Shown here one piece after another: positions 55,562 to 64,000 of a stretch of DNA of 64,000 bases (position 1 is its first letter; each line of letters opens with the position of its first letter). Position numbers and translations under genes: made by a program. Source of the DNA: Nemertoderma westbladi (lineage: Eukaryota > Xenacoelomorpha > Nemertodermatida > Nemertodermatidae); contig JAUCBJ010007171.1 in assembly GCA_032718475.1 (NCBI GenBank), positions 37,170 through 101,169 of the forward strand. The letters run 5' to 3'. The notes beneath the pieces are model-generated. The model had not been told where the DNA came from, ran no database searches, and saw only the letters and a program-made list of their open reading frames with translations.

Positions 55562-56928
55562 CTACTACGATCACTGACGATCCTTTAGAGGAACTTCTTG
55601 AGATAGAAAGGAACCTCCCGAAGAAATCTCAGACGGAGATTCGACAACTTGAAGCAACAGATGCTATAGTTTGTATACAACCCTCAGAAACCTACCAACC
55701 CATAGATCCAGATGATTACGATTATAGTGTGGGAGGAAGCGCTCGACCGATTGGAGATCTTATATACGAACGAGTGTGGTACCCTGCCAATACGATGTGT
55801 GGTAAATGTGGCGTCGCTGGACATCATATGACCAAGTGCAGTGGAAAGCACATTACTACGACTCAGCTAATCTGTGGATGGTGTGGGGATCAAGGGTCTC
55901 ATATCTTTTATACTTGCTGGAGATTTATGGCTCAATGTACTTATTGCAATATAAAGGGGCATCGAGCATCTGAATGCCAACTAAGAGACATACCTTATGA
56001 ACACGAATCTGTAAAACTCGTGAGGAAATTATTTGATGAGTGGGAAGATTTAGCCGACGAACATGTATCGGCACAAAGAAGACGATTTCCGATGAGGGCG
56101 CATCTTGGATTTTGGGCGGTAAATTCCCAAACGATGATGTCGGAAGGATATATCTCCGCTATGCCCCAATATGACGAACTTATCGAGGTAGTCGATATTT
56201 TGCCCCACGACAGTGGATTCCGAGTAGTGCGCGAGTATCTACTACAGATTCACCCGGATAACAAAAACACGTGGAATTTTCAGAAAGTCATTAATCGCAT
56301 CACGTATGGTGAATTCGATCGTTTCCGAACTGAAAAGCGGAATAAAGGAGCTTGGTTAACCGTCGCATGGGCGTACCGAGCCGCGTTTTACCATAAACGT
56401 ATACGAGCGAGCGTATTCGAGGAAGAGGAGGTCCTAGAGGCGACAAATATACCAGCCACTCCGGTTGCGCCGTCTGCACGTCACCCTCGGGAGGACGGAC
56501 AGGGTAGGATCATACGGGTCCAGAAAGTGGGCCAACAGTTAAAGAAGTCTATTAATATAGAAGAACGCAAGGGAGTCGAGCCGACCATTCGAATTACTCG
56601 GGATACGGTATCACTTCCTAGAGAACCAACAGGAGGATCGGGACATACACCAGCTGATCAACAGGGGGCGCAAGCTACTCTTGGGTCTGCGTCGTCCGCT
56701 TCTCGCGCGTTCCCAGACGTTCTACCAACTGTAGTGACAACTGATCGGTCACGAGGAATCGGTCGAGGTTTTGGGATGCCAAATAGACGAATTTGCGAGG
56801 AAATAGTCGCACCGTCTCTCAACGTCCAAACGAAACCAGTGACTCGCCCCACAAGTCCCATATCGCGAGCAAAGTCACCTGTGCGCAGTTTTCGAGGACG
56901 CGGCAGGGCTCGATCAACTAAGCGATAA
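55480..56928 (+). CDS. ORF3 of element C: extra zinc-knuckle protein after pol
   Basis: About 480 codons, ending TAA near 56928. Three consecutive knuckle-like motifs: CGKCGVAGHHMTKC near 55798 (CX2CX4HX4C), CGWCGDQGSHIFYTC near 55872 (CX2CX5HX4C) and CTYCNIKGHRASEC near 55937. Then a helical domain (FRVVREYLLQIHPDNK near 56219) and a low-complexity, basic, RG-containing C-terminus (FRGRGRARSTKR). Family B's ORF-Z shares the knuckles and the VRxxLxxIHPx block. No membrane segment was seen, so it is not an envelope. It resembles a second nucleocapsid-like, RNA-binding protein. Not a known BEL/Pao protein to me. Confidence 0.75.
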   Translation, partial: HDGIVEVTNESRQTRAPIGHLGDDFEVTTTITDDPLEELLEIERNLPKKSQTEIRQLEATDAIVCIQPSETYQPIDPDDYDYSVGGSARPIGDLIYERVWYPANTMCGKCGVAGHHMTKCSGKHITTTQLICGWCGDQGSHIFYTCWRFMAQCTYCNIKGHRASECQLRDIPYEHESVKLVRKLFDEWEDLADEHVSAQRRRFPMRAHLGFWAVNSQTMMSEGYISAMPQYDELIEVVDILPHDSGFRVVREYLLQIHPDNKNTWNFQKVINRITYGEFDRFRTEKRNKGAWLTVAWAYRAAFYHKRIRASVFEEEEVLEATNIPATPVAPSARHPREDGQGRIIRVQKVGQQLKKSINIEERKGVEPTIRITRDTVSLPREPTGGSGHTPADQQGAQATLGSASSASRAFPDVLPTVVTTDRSRGIGRGFGMPNRRICEEIVAPSLNVQTKPVTRPTSPISRAKSPVRSFRGRGRARSTKR

Positions 56929-57822
56929 AGGGGAGGGCAAGGGTGGACGGAAGACTCGTGAGCCTTTCTTATGATTTGTGATTTATTCGAATTTATATTT
57001 ATATTTGTGTTTATTCCGAACTTAAGCAATTTGTATTGTTCCGAATTTATGAAATTTAGAAAGTTTATATTTAGAAGGAACTTATATTTGAAAGATTTAT
57101 GTTTCATATTTGAGATGCAAAGGAGTTTATATTATTCTAAACTTATGCAGTTTATATGTATATTTAGTAAGAATTTATATTTTGCAAGATTTATATTTTA
57201 TATTTGAGATTATTCCGAACTTATGCAATTTATATTGTTCCGAATACTATGCAATTTATATCTTATAAGCAGTATTTGTATTTACAGTGAAATAGAAAGT
57301 AAGAGTAGATGGAAGACTCGTGGGCCTTTCTTATAGTTTCATTTGTAAAGTGTTATATTTTGTATTTAGAAAGTTTTATAGTTAGAAAGTTTTGTGCTTA
57401 GAAAGACTCATATTTGTAATTATTCCGAACTTATGCAATCTACATTTAGGCACGAAAGTATTTGTAATTATTTGAATTTATGCAATATTTGAGATGCAAT
57501 AGTAGATGGAAGACTCGCGAGCCTTTCTTATGATTTTCATTTATTTGTATTTGTAATTGTTTGAATTTATGCAATATTGAGATGCAATAGATTTATATTG
57601 GTGAATTTAATTTAGATTTATATTGTACTTACTTAGTAAAGCCTTAACTACGTAAAGTTTGAATTTGTAATTATTTTGTATCGAATCATTACGTAGAAAG
57701 GAAGTATTGTTTGAAATTTAATTGTAAATATGTAAGTACGCCCTAAGTATTCTATAGTTTGACTGATTATTGGTGAAAACCGTATATTTTATGCACGATA
57801 ATATCCTGTTTTCATGGAGCGG
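56929..57822 (+). other. Non-coding region between ORF3 and the 3' LTR of element C
   Basis: AT-rich, with degenerate repeats of TTCCGAACTTATGCAATTTA (about 57018, 57212, 57424) and three copies of the dispersed 20-bp motif (56949-56972, 57311-57333, 57507-57529). It ends with a purine-rich ATGGAGCGG directly before the LTR, a candidate polypurine tract resembling that of family A. Confidence 0.6.
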
Positions 57823-59716
57823 TATAGAATTATATTCCCTAAATGCCGTGGATTTTCAAAATTTTATTTTTATTCGAATTAACTTTGTAAAAGATTGCTT
57901 TGAGTCCTCATTTGTATTGCTATTTCTATTTGTACGCCTATTATTCAAGTGGTTCAGTAGCTCAGTCGGTAGAGCGTTGGAAATTATATGTGTAGTAGGT
58001 ATTGAGTTCGAATCCTAGTAAGTGCGAATTATTTTTTGTACAGAATTTCAACTCATTTAAATTAACCGCTACAAATTAAATTGCATTTGTTTGTACCTAG
58101 ATTAACCGTTATTTGATCGTAACCAATGTCGTGCAAGTTATATATTAGCTGGACCAATAGTTATCTTTAAAAACCTGTTAGAACCTATAGAACAATCGAG
58201 AATTTTCTCGATTGATTGCAGCACAAATTTGCTATATAAAGGTGCGATTTGTTCATTAGTTATCTCTCAATCACTTCTTGCAATATCTCTTCTGTATTAT
58301 TCAATATTGTTTATTCTGTCATTAGTTTTCAGATTATATTCGTATTATTATCTGCAATAAATTCAGAAATACCGCTACCAGCCTTTTCTATCTGTTTTAC
58401 CATGATTCACTACGGTGAACAAACTTAAGAACAGGATGGCCGGCTAGAGATCGGGCCGCAGCAATGAACGGGAACATCACGGGAATGTAGACAGGAGACA
58501 ACCCGCAATACCATCTCAGTTATTCGCCCATCGCCTGAAAGGTTAGACAGCGTTCGACGCCTTGCTACCTAAGCGTAAGACCAAAGATCAAAAGGTAGAA
58601 GTAGTGACACGCTGTAAGCCTAAAATTACATCTTAGGGACTGTACTGTCTTGATTCAGGAAAAAACCACAGTAGACCTTCACATTCCTACGGGGGAGAGC
58701 GCAGGCAGAGATACTAGTACGCAGATAGGACGTAGGCACACTGGTACTAAGCATACACATTGGTAGGGTGCAGCAAACTGTACGCCTAACTCTTGCTAAG
58801 TGCAGGTGCGTTTGCGACTATTTGTAGTACAACGGTGTCCATTGCATTAGAACTTGTAGGCTAGGAGGGTTGCTGTGTTTCACCTGAATTGGGATTGTAC
58901 CGTTCAGGCGGTAGGGCAGTTTACAACTAGGCGCAAATAAATTGAGGCTATTAGGGATATACTAACATCTACCGTGTCCCCGCCAACGTCTTGATAGGAA
59001 GTTACCCAGCCTACCTAGGTGACTAAAATTCTAGATAGGACGCCAGGATAGCTATTTGTAACAGTACGCCTACTGTAGTAAACTAACACATTTCTTCTTA
59101 GTATTAGGGGCCTGGTAAATTAAAATTGCCGAATTCTGGGTGTAGCATTAACCTTATGCCTGAATTTGAGTCCTGGAAATACGCAAGAGGGGAAGGAACC
59201 TTATCATTCGTGAGTATTGGACCTACAAGTTACAAAATTAAAATATTCGTAAAATGCACACCGTACCCAGTAATTATATATGTGAAGGAGTAAAACTGCT
59301 TTTGACCGTTCAGAATTAACACACGCGCGTTAGAAATTATTTACACCTCAAAATATATAAAATTAACTTTGTCCGTACTGTGCTTTGCCCGCTAGTTAGA
59401 CATCTCCAAATCTCTGCCTCTGTACCTAGCTAGCATCCCTTTCGCCCAACCATATAAATCACACCACGGCAAAGTATACGAGCCCTTTAGTCCGTCAGTG
59501 AGTCAGCCTGATTTTAGGATTCGCTGCGCGGGATTTTGTTTTATCGAAGTTTGTCTGCTCGTAGACTGTTTTCTGCCTCACCGGTTATAAGAGATCGATA
59601 CTGCAATATATTCGCTTACTTAGAGTTTACTGTTTTGGTGAGAAGGTCGGATTTATGATTTGATTCACAAACTTTACAGTAGGATATTGCAGGTATTGTT
59701 ACTGTCTCTTCAAATA
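57823..59716 (+). repeat. 3' LTR of element C
   Basis: 1894 bp. It lacks the 12-base segment found in the 5' LTR near 42840 and is otherwise the same length. It carries the same tRNA-like unit (about 57951-58027, followed by T6) and TATAAA (59453-59458). The apparent ORF starting at 59660 begins in the LTR by chance; its real content starts at 59722. Confidence 0.9.
57951..58027 (+). ncRNA. tRNA-like Pol III unit inside the 3' LTR
   Basis: Identical to the copy at 42684-42760, with the same A box, B box and downstream T run. Oriented to transcribe toward the LTR end and the flanking DNA, but with a terminator immediately after. Confidence 0.5.
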
Positions 59717-60540
59717 GTGGCCAATGCTGAATGGTTGCATACAGTTAATGACATTCATAGCTACGGCATTATGGTTTATGACAATGAGGGCTTAGTGCCA
59801 GATCATGAGCTCAGCTCAACTCGGTTGATTCATAACCGCGGCCTCACTGGAGCCACTCACATTTTTACGCATACTTGTCACGGTACCAACAGCGTTTTCC
59901 CAGCCTTGACAGCCTACCAGCGCCGTGCGAGACATCAACAATTTGTTAAAGCGGAGGCTTACGTCAATGACACGAATCAACACCCAGCCATGGGAATAGA
60001 CGCTGCTTTATTACCACAACCCGTATTAGACATTCTATTAGACAAATCCATTTATAAACTGGGTGCAGCCATCTATCGGGATTTAACAGACGATTTCCCT
60101 GTCATCCATGACATACCATATCCCTTTGTCGACACCCAAGTTATCCTTACTTGGGCGCAATCCCGCGGCTTCTTCCGGGTCATGTATCGACGTAACACTA
60201 ACGACACATATAGCAGAGTTGACCACACGTCCTCTGGCCACATTTCCTGGCTGCCTTTCAAGAGTATGGCTGGAACTTCAAAGAGACCGATCACGAGACG
60301 TATTCCAAGGTTTATCGTGACTCATATTCACCTTATTACTTTCAGGGACCACTCACCACCCCTGGTGCCGTATATAGTTTTATGAGCGTTCCCTTGCACC
60401 CCTCGTTGGCGATATACCTCATATTCGAAAACCAAGCGTTATCAGGATGGCTTGCGGATGTCTGTAGCCGTACATTGAAAGCGCACCCGTTGTTGTTGGG
60501 AACACAACTTGCCAACTCAATGAACTCGGTAAATTCCTGA
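59717..60540 (+). pseudogene. ORF-Y of family B, main part (frameshifted)
   Basis: Resumes after the GTGGC duplication in the frame left at 42555. Open to a point near 60260, where the frame shifts; the second half (SYSPYYFQGPLTTPGAVYSF near 60325-60385, then HPSLAIYLIFENQALSGWL) is in another frame to a stop near 60540. Hydrophobic and Pro-rich stretches but no clear membrane span or catalytic motif. I do not recognise the protein, and families A and C show no obvious equivalent. Confidence 0.5.
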
Positions 60541-60559
60541 ACTTTGAATGCTTTTGGCG

Positions 60560-61896
60560 TTTCCTGACCCCCTTTGCCAACATTGACAGTTAGTTTCGCG
60601 TGAAGTTACTGTCTCAGCAAGAGTTATGTCGTTCTGCAACGGATGAGCTAGCCAGCAGTGGCTTTGCCATATTTCGAGACGTATGTATTTCCAATCTACA
60701 TCAATCGGTGATTGAGAGACCCATTATCAAACCAGGTTTCACGGTTGGGCAAATACAGACTGATATTATGGATGCCCCCGACAAAGCGGAGGAACCAATC
60801 CATCTAGAAGCGACCTCAGTAGCTACTACTGTCGTACCTGCCCCTGACAATGAGTCTGCTTTAATCGACTGGTATCGCGAGACCAAGCGGCTCACGGTTC
60901 GAGGTTTCCATTATCTATTATTTCGCAAACATGTCCGTTGTACGCATTGCGGACTTTGCACGCACAAGGCTCCCACCCAACCTAGAGTTCTTTGTGAGTG
61001 CCTTACCAATAGTCACATCAAACTCTATTGTCCCTACTGCCGCATTAACAACAACCACATCTTATTTACCTGTCTAGCCTTTGCCACCCAGTGTGAGCAT
61101 TACCAATTCAAGGGACACAGTCGTCCAAACTGCCAATTTGATCCCGACATTGAGGTAGAAGATGAAACAAGTGTCACACGATACATTCGATCGTGGGAAG
61201 GATGCGCATTGTGCAGATCTCAATGCGATCACCACGTCCTGATACGCCGCAGCAAAAGCTCACCTCGGAGTATACGCGGTTTCCCCCTTTATCTGCGCAA
61301 CAGATGTTCGGCGTGCTTTGCTACCGAGTTACGAGCTCCTCAACCGTGTAGCTTCCTGCACCAACACCTGCTTCGTCCGACACTTCCTTCGCGAGATACA
61401 TCCAGAGCGCGCGACGTCCTACAGTATAATAAACGATATAAAGAGTTATTAACGACTCTACGTTTTATGGCCTACAATTCCTGGAAAGAAATCCCGAGCT
61501 GCTCCCTCAGCATCGAGTTTTCAGCGAACACACTCAACGTGAAGGACCAGTTCTCCATGCTGTGCCTCCGAGAATTTTCCTCAGCAAGCAGCCCCATTTG
61601 GTGTCGCTACCCAAACTGTCCCCTCTGGACCAGTGCAGGCTCGTGTGCGGAAGCGCTTAGCTGCTCCTCCGGGATTAGAGGTCCATCGACCGGCTGTCGA
61701 CTCGGGCGCAACGAGACCGATTGAGTTCCTGTCCCTGCCCGGCACCTCCATCTGGACATGCACCGACCATCCGATTTCACCGACACCGGATGCGTTAGAT
61801 ATACACCCGGGTCCCAACGAGATGCTTTCAAGAGACAACCTGATGTTACCTGCGTCCCAAACACCTGCGAAGAAGAGGAAACGACTCTTTATGTGA
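60560..61896 (+). pseudogene. ORF-Z of family B: zinc-knuckle protein related to ORF3 of element C
   Basis: The open frame from 60600 begins with GTG, so the start is uncertain. Knuckle-like motifs: CTHCGLCTHKAP near 60942 (altered), CPYCRINNNHILFTC near 61030 and CEHYQFKGHSRPNC near 61091, the last with a Tyr where the second Cys should be. After about 61200 the homologous frame changes: an FVRHFLREIHPERA block near 61370, matching element C ORF3, is in another frame, and the C-terminal part (61633-61896, ending with the basic PAKKRKRLFM) in a third. It is therefore broken, but clearly the same gene as ORF3 of C. Confidence 0.65.
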
Positions 61897-62466
61897 AATA
61901 CCCCCAAACACCCCAAGAGAAAGCGATAATATAAGATTGTTATTAGTTAGCCTGTCAATCTTCATAAAATCACTGTACTCGTTTGTCAACAGCTAAGTAT
62001 GTTATAAAACTATCATATTTGTAAATAATGAACAATACGTATTTCTCACTGTAAGAATGAAACTCAATGTATTGGTTGAATTTATGTATTTTTATATTTG
62101 AAGGATAATATGACTCAATATTTACCTACTTACATTGATTAATTTACTTACCTACCATATTTGTAAATACATCAAACTCTAATATTGTTTGAAAGGTCGT
62201 TTAATACTTATTTAGTCTTACCGGAAGTGACTCAACAAACTTTATTACTTTATATGAGGAAGTTGATCTACCCTTAATTAATTTCGTTTAATTTTAGTTA
62301 GAATGTTTATCGCATTTAATTGTATGTAGCGAGTATTTGATATCGACGTCACCTTTGATTGTTGAAAGATTGTATATACCCCTTTCCATGCAAATTTCCG
62401 AAAAAACTCAATATTGTGATACTCATAGAACGATAGTTGAAACTTGTACGTAATTTTAGGGAATGG
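61897..62466 (+). other. Family B spacer before the 3' LTR
   Basis: AT-rich, no gene. It ends with AGGGAATGG, a possible polypurine tract, directly before the sequence that matches the family B 5' LTR start. Confidence 0.5.
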
Positions 62467-63300
62467 TTTTGCTGCACACCCTAACTGCATATCGAAATCT
62501 TATTTTTTTATCAGAGAATCATTCAATTTCTGTGCGTATAATATTTATGCCTAACTCATGTTGTATACCACCGTGAACCTTGTTTATATGTTGCCTAGCA
62601 GCAGTTGTGGTAGTGCTGAACTCTCTTTGGTAACTACCGGTACAGGTGTTCTAGTTCTAGCGTCCTATTGGCTGTCCTATTTTTGCAGTATTGCTTGTTT
62701 ATAGAGTCGATGTTCATCCCATTACTCTCAGGCATAACCTAACATCATATTAAGCCTGTTACGAGTAATTTAACTTGCAGGACTCGTGATATTTCACCTT
62801 GCTGCATGCATTGTAGCTTGCTGTATTACATTATCAACTTGTTGCATATATTATTGCATTATTATTATTTACTATTATTGCTTTACTGTTGTTGATGAAT
62901 ATACAAGACCAGAGATCAAACCAACTCGATTTCCACACGGTTAGTGCTGACTGCGCCCTGTCTGTAATAGATTCGGTTCATTTTAGTGCGAGTGTGTGCG
63001 TCCATAGTACTGCAATATTATTCCCCAACTGGTAACTAATATCTATTGACACCATGTATGCAGCACGAGTGAACTGTGCCCTTACCACGCACTAAGTCCA
63101 ACATAGTGTCCTTCCTGTAATATATGTAAGCAACACGTACATTTACTCACCAACAACACAATATAACGGAACGGTTTACACGTAACTGTCACTTTACTCC
63201 CTTGAAGCAGTTTATAAGCGCCGAAACTATATATACTTACAGTGATTGATTGTACATTCAGGTCAGATATATATATTAGATAATATATTAATTCAAAGTG
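62467..63300 (+). repeat. Putative family B 3' LTR (only the first ~100 bases confirmed)
   Basis: 62467-62570 matches 12436-12540 with about seven mismatches by eye. Beyond that the copies cannot be aligned by eye, perhaps through an insertion or fast divergence, so the right boundary is arbitrary. No gene here. Confidence 0.45.
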
Positions 63301-63719
63301 CTACTGCACAGCCCGGCCAACTAAAGGAATATATATAATTGAAATGAGTTCGCCACTGAGGATAAACTTCTCGATAAAAAATGATGTTAATTTCCCAAAT
63401 TTTCGAATATATTTCATATCCTTCATCAGGGTTAATAATAAACAAATAACTAAAAACAGATAACTAAAAACAGCCTACACCTACTCACTCAACCCAAATA
63501 TAAATTCTCCAGTGAAAATACAGAATTACCAAAAAAACAACAAAAAATGCAGAAATGTGTTGGGCCTATCAGGCTAAAATTACATAAATTACTACTCTGT
63601 CAAACAATTTTCCCTGTATTATATAATAGTTTAGCACCAAAGCCAATTAACAATAATAATCAAAAATGTCGAATTTGATGGGCATATACACTATATGTAT
63701 ATAATCCACTTGTTCCGTG
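63301..63719. other. AT-rich sequence with a hammerhead-like motif on the minus strand
   Basis: No gene. On the minus strand CTGATGA (63423-63429) is followed by a 6-bp stem-loop and GAAA (63401-63404), reminiscent of a hammerhead ribozyme core, but with one extra A after CTGATGA. Otherwise nothing recognised. Confidence 0.3.
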
Positions 63720-64000
63720 ACTGACTGACATGCACCCTACTGTACTGCCATACCTAGACTACCAGACCCTCTCCAGAAGTCTACCCGGCCTAACGCCTAA
63801 TCTACAGCTGTACTTTGTGGCCTGCCCCACATCTACTTTTTGAAGTTGGTACATATGTACAGCACTACGGTAGCTGGTCTAGGTACCGGTACATCGTGCA
63901 GCAGTCAAACAGCTGTAGATTAGGCGTTAGGCCGGGTAGACTTCTGGAGAGGGTCTGGTAGTCTAGGTATGGCAGTACAGTAGGGTGCATGTCAGTCAGT
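63720..64000. repeat. Perfect 92-bp inverted repeat with 97-bp loop at the window end
   Basis: 63720-63811 (ACTGACTGACATGCACCCTA...) is the exact reverse complement of 63909-64000. The loop (63812-63908) has no ORF. It could be a hairpin MITE or foldback unit, or an assembly palindrome; the right arm stops exactly at the window edge, so its full extent is unknown. Confidence 0.85.

Larger units (their letters stand above)
45357..57533 (+). repeat. Dispersed 20-bp motif, nine sense copies across element C
   Basis: Consensus GGAAGACTCGCGAGCCTTTC. Copies start at about 45357, 47130, 47214, 49698, 52180, 54946, 56949, 57311 and 57507, all in element orientation. Variants CTTGCGAG, CTCGTGAG and CTTGTGAG differ from CTCGCGAG mainly by C-to-T changes at CpG. 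Copies in gag read GKTREPT or RKTCEPT; those in pol read GRLASL, that is, a different frame; four are non-coding. So conservation is at DNA or RNA level. Confidence 0.75.
42556..59716 (+). mobile_element. BEL/Pao LTR retrotransposon, family C (nearly complete, young)
   Basis: Two LTRs (42556-44461 and 57823-59716) differ by one 12-base indel and about nine substitutions by eye, so the insertion is recent. Between them lie a 0.8-kb leader, gag, protease, RT, RNase H, a repeat domain, complete integrase with DUF5641-like tail, and an extra zinc-knuckle ORF before the 3' LTR. Both ends are flanked by GTGGC. It is broken at three places in coding sequence (near 46280, 50095 and a non-LTR insertion at 50660-51097), so this copy is probably inactive, but it is the only one here with an intact integrase. 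Confidence 0.95.

Overview
The window reads as an AT-rich invertebrate (metazoan) genome segment made almost entirely of retrotransposons nested inside one another. I recognise no host gene, no operon structure and no rRNA, CRISPR or bacterial feature. The evidence is the mix of families. There are BEL/Pao LTR elements (Gag with zinc knuckles, retropepsin, YMDD or YVDD reverse transcriptase, RNase H, H2C2/DDE integrase, DUF5641-like C-terminus). There is one Ty3/gypsy-like gag-protease remnant, two kinds of non-LTR retrotransposon and one TTAA-flanked MITE. The species cannot be named from this.

Layout. 1-8711: BEL/Pao family A, copy A1 (+ strand), starting inside gag, with most of pol deleted and its 3' LTR at 7486-8711. 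8712-9896: no gene. 9897-10664 (-): gypsy-like gag/protease remnant. 10665-12435 (-): two 3' fragments of a non-LTR element. 12436-16871 (+): 5' LTR and decayed gag of BEL/Pao family B. 16872-37511 (-): family A, copy A2, with both LTRs, gag, protease, RT, a deleted integrase and an extra gene ('ORF-X'). Its 5' LTR is split by a nearly intact non-LTR element (about 32940-37270), and its leader carries a TTAA MITE (29374-30096). 37512-42555 and 59717 to about 63300 (+): the rest of family B (pol remnants, hairpin-rich spacer, ORF-X, ORF-Y, ORF-Z, 3' LTR), split by family C. 42556-59716 (+): family C, a nearly complete BEL/Pao element with 1.9-kb LTRs that look about 99.5% identical by eye and a 5-bp target duplication (GTGGC). 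Its RT gene carries a 0.44-kb non-LTR fragment. 63720-64000: a perfect 92-bp inverted repeat at the window end.

What stands out. All three BEL/Pao families carry extra protein-coding sequence between pol and the 3' LTR, where an envelope gene would sit. It is homologous between families in two combinations: ORF-X in A and B, and a zinc-knuckle ORF in B and C. I do not recognise these proteins and see no membrane segment in them. Families A and B also share a roughly 1.7-kb non-coding spacer before ORF-X with repeated hairpins and a short conserved island. Family C contains nine sense-strand copies of a roughly 20-bp motif (consensus GGAAGACTCGCGAGCCTTTC), in coding sequence in two reading frames and in non-coding sequence, so it is probably a cis-acting nucleic-acid site. 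The C LTRs also contain a tRNA-like Pol III unit (A box, B box, T6).

Inferred order of events: the non-LTR and gypsy fragments at 10-12 kb are oldest. Family B then inserted, A2 inserted into B's pol, the non-LTR element and the MITE inserted into A2, C inserted into B's ORF-Y, and a non-LTR fragment inserted into C's pol.
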